DNA from: Planococcus shixiaomingii
Lineage (GTDB): Bacteria > Bacillota > Bacilli > Bacillales_A > Planococcaceae
Direction of reading: 5' to 3'
Assembly (NCBI RefSeq): GCF_030413615.1
Contig: NZ_CP129236.1
Location: forward strand, 790,001-854,000
DNA: 64,000 nt
Position 1 is the stretch's first letter. The number at the start of each line of letters is the position of its first letter. Below, in pieces: positions 18,398 to 26,993 of the stretch. The notes beneath the pieces were generated by a model. It did not search any database. It saw nothing but the letters and a program-made list of their open reading frames with translations, and was not told the DNA's origin. The position numbers were made by a program, and so were the translations under genes.

Positions 18398-19132
18398 ATG
18401 GCTCGTTTAAAAGGAAAGGTCTCCATCATAACAGGTGCTGCCCAAGGTATGGGGGCTTCCCATGCGAAAAAATTCATTGAAGAAGGCGCAAAAGTAGTAC
18501 TAACCGATTTAAATGAAGAAAAAGGCCAAGCTTTAGCGAAAGAACTTGGTGGAAATGCTTTGTTCGTTAAGCACAACGTAACAAGTGCAGAAGACTGGGC
18601 AACGGTCGTGGCAGAAACTGAAAAAGCATTCGGTCCGGTGAACGTTCTTGTCAACAATGCCGGCATCACGATGGCGAAATCAATTTTACAGACCACTGAA
18701 GAAGAATACCGCCGGATTGTGGATATTAACCAAGTCTCGGTATTCCTTGGCATGAAGGCGGCTATTCCGTCCATGCAGCAAGCAGGCGGCGGTTCGATCG
18801 TCAACATTTCATCCATGAACGGCCTGGTCGCAGGCGCTATCGGCTACACCGATACGAAGTTTGCTGTTCGCGGCATGACAAAAGCGGCGGCGATGGAATG
18901 CGCCCATTACGGAATCCGTGTGAACTCTGTTCATCCGGGTGTTATCGCAACTCCGATGGTTGTGCAAGAAGACACGAAAGCGGCTGTGGAGGAATTCTCG
19001 AAACACATTCCGCTGAAGCGTGTGGCAGAGGCGGAAGAAGTATCCAACATGGTCTTGTTCTTGGCGTCAGACGAAGCCAGCTATTCTACAGGTTCGGAAT
19101 TTGTGATCGACGGTGGGATGACCGCTCAATAG
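18398..19132 (+). CDS. SDR family oxidoreductase
   Basis: 244 residues, classical short-chain dehydrogenase. Cofactor motif TGAAQGMG at the N-terminus, 'NNAGIT', catalytic Ser in 'NISSMNG', Tyr and Lys in 'YTDTK', and the C-terminal 'VIDGGMTAQ'. Asp at the end of strand 2 ('VVLTDLNEEKG') suggests NAD preference. Ribosome site TAGGAGG. Divergent TetR gene points to induction by a small molecule, perhaps the substrate. Confidence 0.86.
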   Translation: MARLKGKVSIITGAAQGMGASHAKKFIEEGAKVVLTDLNEEKGQALAKELGGNALFVKHNVTSAEDWATVVAETEKAFGPVNVLVNNAGITMAKSILQTTEEEYRRIVDINQVSVFLGMKAAIPSMQQAGGGSIVNISSMNGLVAGAIGYTDTKFAVRGMTKAAAMECAHYGIRVNSVHPGVIATPMVVQEDTKAAVEEFSKHIPLKRVAEAEEVSNMVLFLASDEASYSTGSEFVIDGGMTAQ

Positions 19133-19183
19133 AAAAGTTGCGCAAGCTTCAATTACAAAAAAACATAGGTAATGAAAAATCAT

Positions 19184-19230
19184 AAAGAGCGATAACCTTC
19201 CATCTAAAAGCGAAGGTTGCCGTTCTTTTA
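19184..19230 (+). terminator. Terminator after SDR
   Basis: AAAGAGCGATAACCTTC pairs with GAAGGTTGCCGTTCTTT, then TTA. Confidence 0.7.
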
Positions 19231-19366
19231 TTCATTAGAAAGCCGAGAAATTCTCCTTCCTTCTAAACAGAGTTTCCTCCATATAAAGGACTTTGGAAAA
19301 CCGATAGCGAATATGCATTAAAAGAATTTGCGCCATTATTTTTCAAGACAGGAAGGGAGAATGAAG

Positions 19367-20386
19367 ATGAAGATATTGATTCTTGGCGGCACCCGTTTTT
19401 TAGGCCGCTTTCTGACAGAGGCGGCACTTCGGAAAGGGCATGATGTGACCTTGTTTAATCGGGGCAAAGCGAATCCGGAATTATTCCCGGAGACTGAGAA
19501 ACTGATTGGAGACCGAAACGGAGATTTAAAGGCGCTTGAAGGGCGGACATGGGATGCGGTGATTGATACGTGCGGTTATGTTCCGTGGGTTGTCCGGGAG
19601 TCGGCGGAGCTGCTTGCAGGTGCGGTGGGGCATTACACGTTCATCTCCAGTGCATCAGTCTATGATGAGTTGGAAGAGCCGGGAATAGATGAAAATCATC
19701 CGGTCAGAAAGCTGTCGCCTGAAAAAGTGGAAGAGCTGGAAAAAGGGGATGCTGATACGGCAGTCAGCGAATACTACGGTGAGTTGAAGTTTTTATGCGA
19801 ACAGGAAGTGGAAAAAGCTTTTCCAGGACGCAGTTTGAATGTGCGGCCGGGGCTGATTGTCGGGCCGTATGATTTCACTGATCGCTTTAATTACTGGGTG
19901 AACCGCATCGCGAAAGGCGGAGAGGTGCTTGCGCCTGGCAGAAAAGACAAGGAAGTCCAATTCGTCGATGTCCGGGACTTGGCCGATTGGACCGTGAATA
20001 TGGTCGAACAAAATGTCACGGGAACTTTTAATGTGACAGGCCCTGATTCCCGGTTGACGATGGAGCAATTGCTGCAGGAATGCCAGGCGGCTACGGAAAG
20101 TGATGCCGAATTGGTGTGGGCGGACGAAGAGTTCTTGTTAGCGAATGATGTCCAGTTTTGGTCGGAGATGCCCCTTTGGATACCGGACCGGGAAAATATG
20201 GCAGGCTTTCTAACAGTGGATATCGGAAAAGCGCTGGGCACTGGAATGACTTTCCGTCCCCTATCCGAAACCATTCGAGACACACTTGCCTGGGAAGCAG
20301 AACGCACTGTAACCGAACGGAAGGCGGGCTTGGAGGCAGAGAAAGAAAAAACAGTACTCGAAATGTGGAAGGAAAGTACACGCTAA
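19367..20386 (+). CDS. NAD-dependent epimerase/dehydratase family protein
   Basis: 339 residues from the ATG at 19367, which is 7 nt after AAGGGAG. Extended-SDR fold: 'ILILGGTRFLGRFL' nucleotide motif, Tyr/Lys pair in 'YYGELKFLCE', 'GLIVGPYD' and 'FVDVRDLADW'. The arrangement resembles isoflavone-reductase-like and chloroplast RNA-binding-type SDRs of unknown substrate in bacilli. Single gene. Confidence 0.8.
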   Translation: MKILILGGTRFLGRFLTEAALRKGHDVTLFNRGKANPELFPETEKLIGDRNGDLKALEGRTWDAVIDTCGYVPWVVRESAELLAGAVGHYTFISSASVYDELEEPGIDENHPVRKLSPEKVEELEKGDADTAVSEYYGELKFLCEQEVEKAFPGRSLNVRPGLIVGPYDFTDRFNYWVNRIAKGGEVLAPGRKDKEVQFVDVRDLADWTVNMVEQNVTGTFNVTGPDSRLTMEQLLQECQAATESDAELVWADEEFLLANDVQFWSEMPLWIPDRENMAGFLTVDIGKALGTGMTFRPLSETIRDTLAWEAERTVTERKAGLEAEKEKTVLEMWKESTR

Positions 20387-20479
20387 AACACCTAGAAAGT
20401 TAATCGAATAATCGGCATTTTTTTATTTTCAAACTATCTCAATGGGTATATGATGAAGGTAAAAGGAGGAGGAATTGAG

Positions 20480-20578
20480 ATGGAACCAACCTTTGGGTTA
20501 GTGCCTATTCTTGTTATGGCCCTCATTGCGGTTGTGATTATCTTAATGTATTTCTTCTTGCACCATTGGGCAAAATAA
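20480..20578 (+). CDS. 32-residue single-span membrane peptide
   Basis: Short ORF of 32 codons with an excellent ribosome site (AAAAGGAGGAGG, 8 nt from ATG) and its own perfect terminator 12 nt after the stop. After MEPTFGLVP comes one hydrophobic span of Ile, Val, Leu, Met and Phe and the end HHWAK. Such peptides are common in Bacillales and often sit in the membrane as regulators. GGGTAT at 20444-20449 could be a SigB-type -10 but the -35 is poor. Confidence 0.75.
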   Translation: MEPTFGLVPILVMALIAVVIILMYFFLHHWAK

Positions 20579-20590
20579 ACAGCATAACGG

Positions 20591-20625
20591 AAAAAGCCGC
20601 ATGCTGGCATGCGGCTTTTTCTAGT
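20591..20625 (+). terminator. Terminator of the 32-residue peptide gene
   Basis: Perfect stem AAAAAGCCGCATGC / GCATGCGGCTTTTT with a 2-nt loop. Confidence 0.9.
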
Positions 20626-20684
20626 TCGATGAGCAAAAGCGCACTCTATAAAAATCAGTATTAATACATAAAGAGGTGTTTTAA

Positions 20685-21323
20685 GTGGGGAAGTTATTCT
20701 TTTATAGCGATCAAATAGTTGAATCTCCAGGTAATCGAAGGTTGGATCACATACTGCTCGAAGGTGCGGATTTGCAAAATACCAAGATAGGTTACATTCC
20801 GTCTACAGAGGATGAAGAAAAAACACATTTCAATGTAAAAGCCCAGTATTACCGGAATTATGGAATTCAAGATTGTGTGTTTTTTGATCTTTACAGCGAA
20901 TTCGATTCCTCTAACATTGATAAATTGCTTCAATGCGACATCATTCATCTTTCTGCAGGGAATCCGATTGAATTCCAGAAGGCCATCAAGCATCGGAAAA
21001 TGGAACAGGTTTTATGCGATTACTTCCACCAAGGCGGAATTATTGTAGGAGTAAGCGGAGGTGCCGTTCAGCTTGGTAATTCCATCAAATTATTTCAGCT
21101 GTTTTCAGGGGATTCGAGTGAAGTACTAGAAGGATTACAACTCGTTGATTTTGATTTCTTGCCTCACTATAATCGATGGGATGAAGACTTTAAACGAGAT
21201 GTGGAAAGCTATGCTGAAAAGGCTGGGACAACAGTTTATGCAGGAAATGATGGTGATGGGATGATCGTTGAGAATGGCAAAATCGAAATGATAGGCGACA
21301 TCGTTGTGATCAACGGTCAATAA
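20685..21323 (+). CDS. Peptidase S51-like (Type 1 glutamine amidotransferase fold)
   Basis: 212 residues, GTG start 6 nt after GAGGTG. Shows the peptidase E/cyanophycinase pattern: 'DIIHLSAGNPIEF', then nucleophile elbow 'VGVSGGAVQLG' with Ser at the nucleophile position, and 'FDFLPHYNRWDEDF' carrying the catalytic His. S51 peptidases cleave Asp-X dipeptides or related substrates. Single gene. Confidence 0.82.
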   Translation: MGKLFFYSDQIVESPGNRRLDHILLEGADLQNTKIGYIPSTEDEEKTHFNVKAQYYRNYGIQDCVFFDLYSEFDSSNIDKLLQCDIIHLSAGNPIEFQKAIKHRKMEQVLCDYFHQGGIIVGVSGGAVQLGNSIKLFQLFSGDSSEVLEGLQLVDFDFLPHYNRWDEDFKRDVESYAEKAGTTVYAGNDGDGMIVENGKIEMIGDIVVINGQ

Positions 21324-21337
21324 CTGGAGTACATAAA

Positions 21338-21371
21338 TAAAACGCTTGGATTTGGAATCCAAGCGTTTTAA
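21338..21371. terminator. Bidirectional terminator
   Basis: TAAAACGCTTGGATT with its perfect complement; serves the S51 gene and the minus-strand SDR. Confidence 0.85.
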
Positions 21372-21420
21372 AGTGCCAGTTGAAACGTTATTTCATTAGT
21401 AGTTGCATCTTCAGTAGTTA

Positions 21421-22203
21421 TTAATATTTATAAGACTGTCCGCCGTCAATCGGAATAACGGTAGCGTTGATGAATTTTGCAGCGTCCGATAGAAGGAAAG
21501 CTACCAAGTTGCCGACTTCTTCTGGCTTGCCGAAACGTTTCATTGGGTTGACGCTGACGAATTCCTGTCCGGCCGCTTCCCAGTTGTCGCCGGCCATTTG
21601 CTTAAGCGAACCTTCCACCATAGGCGTCATGATAGCGCCAGGTGCAATAGCGTTGATGCTAACGCCGAATTGGCCGTATTCGATGCCGGAGTTGCGAGTC
21701 AAACCGACAACGCCGTGTTTGCTGGCTGCGTAGCCGGATTGGTTGCCGACTCCGCGGATCCCGCCGACTGATGCAGTATTGACGATTGAGCCGAAGCCTT
21801 GTTTTTTCATGACTTTGAGTACATGTTTCATGCCGTAGAAGACGCCGTTCAAGTTGACGTTGACTACTTTTTCGAACTCATCCGAGCCGAAGTCTTCTGT
21901 CAGGTTCTGTTTGCCTTCGATGCCGGCATTATTGAAGAAGCCGTCAATCTTGCCAAATTTATCAAGGGTGAATTGAACGTAATTTTTCACGTCTTCTTCA
22001 TTTGTTACGTTCGCTTCAACAACTTCAATTTCAGCTTGGGGAGCAGCAGCAAGAATTTCGCTTCTGCTTTCTTCAAGACCGTCTTTGTTCATGTCGGCAA
22101 GGACAAGTTTACCGCCTTGTTTGGCGATGGAAAGTGCAGCTGCGCGTCCGAGTCCGGACCCTCCGCCTGTGATAATAACAACTTTGTCTGTGTAATTAAT
22201 CAT
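21421..22203 (-). CDS. SDR family oxidoreductase (glucose 1-dehydrogenase/ketoreductase-like)
   Basis: 260 residues. TGGGSGLG cofactor motif, 'LVLADMNKDG' (Asp, NAD type), 'NNAGIEGK', catalytic 'NTASVGG' Ser and 'YAASK' Tyr/Lys, C-terminal 'IPIDGGQSYKY'. Divergent from a TetR gene with a well-formed operator candidate next to it. The module mirrors the TetR/SDR pair at 17.6-19.1 kb. Confidence 0.86.
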   Translation of the reverse strand: MINYTDKVVIITGGGSGLGRAAALSIAKQGGKLVLADMNKDGLEESRSEILAAAPQAEIEVVEANVTNEEDVKNYVQFTLDKFGKIDGFFNNAGIEGKQNLTEDFGSDEFEKVVNVNLNGVFYGMKHVLKVMKKQGFGSIVNTASVGGIRGVGNQSGYAASKHGVVGLTRNSGIEYGQFGVSINAIAPGAIMTPMVEGSLKQMAGDNWEAAGQEFVSVNPMKRFGKPEEVGNLVAFLLSDAAKFINATVIPIDGGQSYKY

Positions 22204-22317
22204 CTTGATATCTCTCCTTTTTAGTGGTGTGCTAAACTGAATTTATTCTTCAGTTTTAGTGTAAGCCTTTACAGAAAAGGCCACAATCAATAAAAAGCTC
22301 GAATATGTTGAGTAATG

Positions 22318-22340
22318 CGACAGTTTCGCGGAAAGTGTCG
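22318..22340. promoter_or_regulatory. Candidate TetR operator (23-bp dyad)
   Basis: Arms CGACA and TTTC match GAAA and TGTCG symmetrically around a 3-bp centre, with one G-G mismatch in each half. It ends 20 bp before the TetR start codon. Position and size suggest autoregulation. Confidence 0.5.
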
Positions 22341-22360
22341 ATTTTGGGGGCAGAAAAATT

Positions 22361-22957
22361 ATGGAAGAGAAGAAAGAAAACCTTTCACCACAAGCGGAAC
22401 GGACGAAGCGCCAATTCAAGCAGGCGTTTACCGAATTGATAAATGAAAAAGGATACAGCCGGGTATCGGTAACAGACATTGTGCAGCACGCACAATACAA
22501 CCGGGCGACATTTTACCTCTACTATTTGGATAAAGCGCATATCACCGAAGAGCTTAGGCAAGAGATGTTCCAACAGATCAAATGCAAAAGCATAGAACGG
22601 TACGAACCTGAAAAGGAAATTTCAACCACATCAATGGATGCAGATTCTTTTGAACTCATAACGTTCATCTATGATAACCGATCGTTTTTCAATCTGTATT
22701 TAATAGAAGATACGATTCCAGGCCTTTACAAAGACTTGCCGCGTGCTATTTTTGAATTATTTGAAGAGAAGTTCACCTTTACCCCAGTAGGTGAGCATGA
22801 CATCAATTCTTCCCATTTTAAACTGTATATGGCCCATGGAACCGCCGGGCTGATATTGGATTGGGCCGGAAATGGCTATCAGAAGTCGCCGAAGGAAGTT
22901 GCAGGGGAGCTGATCGAAATCTTGCGGGCAATTGCGGCCGGGTTTCGGGTGGAATAG
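22361..22957 (+). CDS. TetR/AcrR family regulator
   Basis: 198 residues. HTH: 'YSRVSVTDIVQHAQYNRATFYLYY' about residues 28-51, preceded by 'RTKRQFKQAFTELINEKG'. C-terminal domain ends with 'MAHGTAGLILDWAGNGYQKSP', close in layout to the other TetR here (17649). The first base pairs upstream lack a clear AGGAGG; GGGGG at 22346 is the best ribosome site. Likely regulates the divergent SDR. Confidence 0.85.
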   Translation: MEEKKENLSPQAERTKRQFKQAFTELINEKGYSRVSVTDIVQHAQYNRATFYLYYLDKAHITEELRQEMFQQIKCKSIERYEPEKEISTTSMDADSFELITFIYDNRSFFNLYLIEDTIPGLYKDLPRAIFELFEEKFTFTPVGEHDINSSHFKLYMAHGTAGLILDWAGNGYQKSPKEVAGELIEILRAIAAGFRVE

Positions 22958-23007
22958 AGTCGCGACTTACTCACTTTATATAAAGAATTAATGGCAGGAG
23001 GCAAGAT

Positions 23008-23170
23008 ATGGACTATGAAGTGATCATTGTTGGTGCGGGTTTTATGGAAATGGCCTGGCGAAACAAGGTAAGGCAAATCAAAGCTGGATATTAGTCTATT
23101 CCCCCTTAACCGATTTACTAAGAATGAATTGGTCAGATGATTCGTATTTCTTCATAATAAAGAGTTCAAC
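23008..23170 (+). pseudogene. N-terminal remnant of an FAD/NAD(P)-binding oxidoreductase
   Basis: ATG after AGGAGGC opens with DYEVIIVGAGF, a Rossmann FAD-binding start, but this frame stops at 23092 after 28 codons. A shift of one base near 23045 continues the motif as GNGLAKQGK and stays open to about 23170. The rest of the enzyme is missing; a strong terminator follows at 23194. Read as a frameshifted, truncated flavin-dependent gene. Confidence 0.65.
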
Positions 23171-23193
23171 ACGATAACCGAATTGAATGACAG

Positions 23194-23238
23194 AAAAAGC
23201 GCTGCCAGCAACCGTACAAGTTGCCGGCAGCGCTTTTT
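23194..23238 (+). terminator. Terminator after the oxidoreductase remnant
   Basis: AAAAAGCGCTGCC.GCAAC pairs with GTTGC.GGCAGCGCTTTTT. Confidence 0.85.
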
Positions 23239-23305
23239 GCATTTATTCCTTTGGTTTCATTTCATGATTACTCCATATCTTTTAAGGGTATTCTGTCTCT
23301 TAAGA

Positions 23306-23323
23306 GGAACTGCCAGCAGTTCC
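23306..23323. promoter_or_regulatory. Perfect palindrome upstream of pspA
   Basis: GGAACTGC-CA-GCAGTTCC, 8-bp arms, 28 bp before the pspA start. It could be a leader hairpin or an operator. I saw no SigW-type TGAAAC/CGTA pair here. Confidence 0.45.
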
Positions 23324-23351
23324 GAAAAACAGAACAAAAAGGAGAATGACA

Positions 23352-24071
23352 ATGGAAATCCTAAAGCGGTTCAGAGATATTATGGCGAGCAATATGAATG
23401 CGATGTTAGACCAGGCGGAAGATCCGGAAAAGATGATCGACCAGTATTTGCGTGATTTGAACAGCGACCTCGGTAAAGTGAAAGCGGAGACGGCAGCGAT
23501 CATGGCGGCTGAAAAACGAGAGCGCCGGGAACTGGAAGAGCTGCAAAAAGAAATTGACGACATGCAGCGCTATGCGGTAAAAGCTTTGGAAGCGAACAAT
23601 GAAGACGACGCCCGGAAATTCCTGCAGCGGAAAGCCGAGCTGACGGACAAGGAAAAAGACCGGAAGACCGCTGTTGAACTCGCGGCCACGAATACCCAGC
23701 AAATGCGCCAAATGCACGAGAAGCTGCAAGAGGATATTGGTGAACTCGAGTCCCGCCGTTCAGAACTGAAAGGGAAAGCAAGTGTCGCGAAGGCGCAACA
23801 GAAGATGAACGACCTTCAGTCGTCGGTGAATAGCTCGGGTGAGCGGATTTCGGCGTTTGACCGCATGGAACAAAAAATCAATCAGGAGCTTGATGAAGCG
23901 ATGGCGATGCAAGAACTGAACAAAAGTTCGGCTACGGACATCAAAGATTTGGCTTCGAAATACGAGACTGATTCGGGAGTAGAAGATGAATTGGCTTCGC
24001 TGAAAGCGGGCGTCAACGTAGACGACGAACTGGAAGCGCTGAAAAGCCAGGTAAACAAAGGCGAACAATGA
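23352..24071 (+). CDS. pspA: PspA/IM30 family phage-shock protein
   Basis: 239 residues from the ATG at 23352 (AAGGAG 7 nt upstream; the ATG at 23346 abuts the ribosome site). Starts with the amphipathic helix EILKRFRDIMASNMNAML, followed by long coiled-coil helices ('DPEKMIDQYLRDLNSDL' is a PspA signature). PspA forms ESCRT-III-like rods and protects damaged or over-fluid membranes. First gene of a pspA-ydjG-ydjH-ydjI type operon as in Bacillus subtilis, where YdjI recruits PspA to the membrane. Confidence 0.9.
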   Translation: MEILKRFRDIMASNMNAMLDQAEDPEKMIDQYLRDLNSDLGKVKAETAAIMAAEKRERRELEELQKEIDDMQRYAVKALEANNEDDARKFLQRKAELTDKEKDRKTAVELAATNTQQMRQMHEKLQEDIGELESRRSELKGKASVAKAQQKMNDLQSSVNSSGERISAFDRMEQKINQELDEAMAMQELNKSSATDIKDLASKYETDSGVEDELASLKAGVNVDDELEALKSQVNKGEQ

Positions 24072-24119
24072 TTAGAGAACGGACGACTATTTGGGATTGC
24101 TTGAGGGGAGGGAGATGGA

Positions 24120-25148
24120 ATGGTCATCCAATATAAATGCCCGAACTGTGGAGCGGACATGGCGTTCGACAGCGATTCGGGCAAGTTGTCCTGCCCGAAC
24201 TGCGGCAGGCAAGATAACATCGAGGCATTTCCAGAAGAAAACATCCAGCGGAAGCTCGACCCCGAGGAAGCGAAAGAATACCATTGTGAAAACTGCGGGG
24301 CCGTGATCCTGACGGAAGCCAATACGGCAGCGACCCATTGCAGTTTCTGCGGTGCGCCGGTTGTGCTGGCTGACCGGCTGACGGGTGACCTCGCTCCCGC
24401 GAAAGTGATTCCCTTCACAATCAGCAAGGAAGAAGCCGTCGCCGCTTTCCGGAAATGGACGAGGAACGGGCGTTTGACGCCGAGAGGCTTCATGAACGGC
24501 GACCGGATTAAAAAGATGACTGGGATGTACGTGCCATTTTGGCTCTATGATATTGATGGAACCGCCGACGTGGCAGCTGTCGCGACGCGGGTGCGCCAAT
24601 ATCAGCAGGGCGATACGATTTACACCGAAACCGACTTCTACGACGTTCGCCGGGAAATCGACCTCAGTTACCTCAAAGTGCCGGCGGATGCGTCGGAGAA
24701 AATGGACGATGAACTGATGGACAAGCTTGAGCCTTATGATTACGGTGAGCTTAAGGATTTCCGGATGCCTTACCTCGCCGGCTTTCTCGCGGAAAAATAC
24801 GATTATGACGATGAAGCTTTGTTCTCCAGGGTGGAATCGAAAATCGTGCCGTATATCGACGCGTTTATTGGCACCACAATTTCGGGCTACTCGACCGTCA
24901 GCTATACGAATAAACAAATTCAGGCCAATAAAAGCAAAGTGTATTATACGTTGTTTCCGGTATGGATGGTTTATTACGATTTTGAGAACAAGGAACATAC
25001 CTTTGCGATGAACGGCCAGACCGGGAAAGTGGTCGGCAAACCGCCAATCAGCAAGGGCAAAGTAGTTGCTTGGTTTACGGGCATCGCCGCTTCGGCCTTT
25101 GCCGTGATGAAGGGCATCTCATATATGGTAGGAGGTGTTCTTTGGTGA
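24120..25148 (+). CDS. ydjG: Zinc-ribbon membrane protein (YdjG-like)
   Basis: 342 residues with four CxxC knuckles near the N-terminus: CPNCG (7), CPNCG (27), CENCG (59) and CSFCG (76), forming two zinc ribbons. The middle is a globular 'TGMYVPFWLYDIDG' domain typical of YdjG-like proteins, and the C-terminus carries one or two hydrophobic spans ('VVAWFTGIAASAFAVMKGISYMV'). Overlaps the next gene start by 4 nt. In B. subtilis YdjG and YdjH form a membrane complex that anchors YdjI and PspA. Confidence 0.85.
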   Translation: MVIQYKCPNCGADMAFDSDSGKLSCPNCGRQDNIEAFPEENIQRKLDPEEAKEYHCENCGAVILTEANTAATHCSFCGAPVVLADRLTGDLAPAKVIPFTISKEEAVAAFRKWTRNGRLTPRGFMNGDRIKKMTGMYVPFWLYDIDGTADVAAVATRVRQYQQGDTIYTETDFYDVRREIDLSYLKVPADASEKMDDELMDKLEPYDYGELKDFRMPYLAGFLAEKYDYDDEALFSRVESKIVPYIDAFIGTTISGYSTVSYTNKQIQANKSKVYYTLFPVWMVYYDFENKEHTFAMNGQTGKVVGKPPISKGKVVAWFTGIAASAFAVMKGISYMVGGVLW

Positions 25149-25924
25149 GAAGATTGAATGCTAAAGCGCCGGTCATGCTTTTTTGGATGTTGTTTTTTAT
25201 TGCCATCGGCGGGACAGGTGTGTCTGCCGAAGTTGATCAGCACCTATACGATGATGCAGGGCTGTTGAGTGATTCGGAAAAAAGTCAATTGGAAGCTCTT
25301 GCCGCGGAGCACAGCCGCGAAGAAGGAATCGATTTTCTTTTCCTGACGACGAACGAAACCGAAGGCAGAACTACTGAAACGTATATGGGCGATTTTTTTG
25401 ACCAATGGAAGGCTGACACCGGACAAAGCAATGCGGTTATTCTGACGATTGATATGGAGAACCGGGAATTTTATTTGGCTGGTTTTGGGACAGCGGAAAC
25501 AAAACTTGATAATCAGCGGGTCCAGATGATACTGGACCGTATTACTCCGTACATGCAGAGGAGCGACTATGGCGGCGCTTTTTATGAAACGGTGACGACC
25601 GCTAGCCGTTATATGGAATACCGGCCGGGCGTTAATCCGGAAAGCATTTTCCTCAAGACCTGGTTCCATGCAGCGGTTGCGCTGCTGCTTGGCGGTTTGG
25701 TTGTCGGCTCAATGGTCTTTAACGCGGGCGGACGTGTCACCACCACTTCGTCCACTTACGTCGACCGTGACCATACCCGGGTGAGAAGTGAACAGGACCG
25801 GTTCCGGAACAAAACCGTTTCCCGGCGCAGAATCCCTAAAAGCAATAAAAGTGGGGGCGGTGGTTTTGGCGGCGGAATGACCGGCGGCGGAAGTTCCTAC
25901 AGCGGAGGCGGCCGCAGTTTCTAA
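25145..25924 (+). CDS. ydjH: TPM domain membrane protein (YdjH-like)
   Basis: 259 residues from the GTG at 25145, which overlaps the ydjG stop and has GGAGGT upstream; earlier in-frame starts lie inside ydjG. Signal peptide/first span 'PVMLFWMLFFIAIGG' with cleavage possible after VSA. A TPM (YgcG) domain follows: 'LYDDAGLLSDSEK', 'IDFLFLTTNE'. A second span (AVALLLGGLVVGSMVF) leads to a charged linker and a glycine/serine-rich tail with GGGFGGG. Same position and order as YdjH. Confidence 0.86.
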   Translation: MRRLNAKAPVMLFWMLFFIAIGGTGVSAEVDQHLYDDAGLLSDSEKSQLEALAAEHSREEGIDFLFLTTNETEGRTTETYMGDFFDQWKADTGQSNAVILTIDMENREFYLAGFGTAETKLDNQRVQMILDRITPYMQRSDYGGAFYETVTTASRYMEYRPGVNPESIFLKTWFHAAVALLLGGLVVGSMVFNAGGRVTTTSSTYVDRDHTRVRSEQDRFRNKTVSRRRIPKSNKSGGGGFGGGMTGGGSSYSGGGRSF

Positions 25925-25957
25925 CGGCCAATCGAATCAACGGAAGGAATGAATACT

Positions 25958-26941
25958 ATGGCATTTTTCGGCAATCAATTTTCAGATGTAGTGGAATGGG
26001 ATGAGTTCAGGGAAGATATGATTTTCTGGAAGTGGACCAATCAGGAAATCAAAAAAGGCAGCAGGCTGATCATCCGGCCTGGACAAGATGCCATCTTCCT
26101 GAATAACGGCAGGATCGAAGGGGTTTTTGAAGACGACGGCGAGTACGACATTGAATCGGAAATCGTGCCATTTTTGTCGACGTTGAAAGGATTCCGTTTC
26201 GGTTTCAACAGCGGCATGCGGGTGGAAGTGCTTTTCGTCAACACGAAAGAGTTTGTGGTCAGATGGGGCACCAAAAACCCAATCAATATCCCGGCGCCGG
26301 GACTCCCTGGCGGCATGCCGATTCGGGCAAATGGCACATTCCAGTTCAAGGTCAGCGACTATGTCGGCTTTATCGATAAAATTGCGGGAATCCGCGACAG
26401 TTACCTGGTGGATGAAGTGAAGATCCGCCTCACCGCGGTACTTGATCAGCTCTTGATGAAATGGATTACCAAAGAAGGCAAGAACATGTTCAATTTGCAG
26501 GCGAATGCCCATGAGATTGGGCGGGGCATTCTGGATGATCTCAATATGGAAATGATGGACGACGGCATGAAAGTCACCGGTTTCCAGATCATGAGCTTTA
26601 ACTATCCGCAGGAAATCCAGGATATGATCAACAAAAACGCTTCCATCGGAATGGTGGGTGACGTCTCGAAATACCAGCAAATCTCCGTCGCTGATGCGAT
26701 GGGCAAATCCTCCGGCTCCAATACCGCCTCCGATATGGCGGGGATGATGATGGGGATGAACATTGCGAAAGAGATGATGGATGGCCAAAAAGAGTCCAGC
26801 TCTCAAAATCAGCCCGCTGCAGAAAATTCCAATTCACAAGCAGCGAGCGACAGTGGGAACGCGCCGAATTTTTGTCCGAACTGCGGACAGAAAAACGAAG
26901 GCGCAAAGTTTTGCCCGAATTGCGGGCAGAAGTTAGCGTAA
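25958..26941 (+). CDS. ydjI: SPFH domain protein with C-terminal zinc ribbon (YdjI-like)
   Basis: 327 residues from the ATG at 25958 (AAGGA 9 nt upstream; the ATG at 25949 has no spacing). The N-terminal two thirds is an SPFH-type domain ('SRLIIRPGQDAIFLNNGRI', 'ANGTFQFKVSDY'), then a Met-rich segment, a Ser/Gln/Asn linker, and a double CPNCGQK zinc ribbon at the end. YdjI of B. subtilis localises PspA under membrane stress; same operon order supports that role here. Confidence 0.88.
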   Translation: MAFFGNQFSDVVEWDEFREDMIFWKWTNQEIKKGSRLIIRPGQDAIFLNNGRIEGVFEDDGEYDIESEIVPFLSTLKGFRFGFNSGMRVEVLFVNTKEFVVRWGTKNPINIPAPGLPGGMPIRANGTFQFKVSDYVGFIDKIAGIRDSYLVDEVKIRLTAVLDQLLMKWITKEGKNMFNLQANAHEIGRGILDDLNMEMMDDGMKVTGFQIMSFNYPQEIQDMINKNASIGMVGDVSKYQQISVADAMGKSSGSNTASDMAGMMMGMNIAKEMMDGQKESSSQNQPAAENSNSQAASDSGNAPNFCPNCGQKNEGAKFCPNCGQKLA

Positions 26942-26947
26942 CCAGTC

Positions 26948-26988
26948 AAACCCTTCACACAGGAAGTTTCCTGTGTGAAGGGTTTTTT
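26948..26988. terminator. Bidirectional terminator between ydjI and zinT
   Basis: Perfect stem AAACCCTTCACACAGGA with its complement; T-tract on the plus strand and A-tract before it. Confidence 0.9.
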
Positions 26989-26993
26989 CTGTC

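Noticed and set aside
23882..26806. Long minus-strand ORFs antisense to the pspA operon
   Set aside because: Antisense to well-supported genes with normal frame use; no ribosome sites or motifs.
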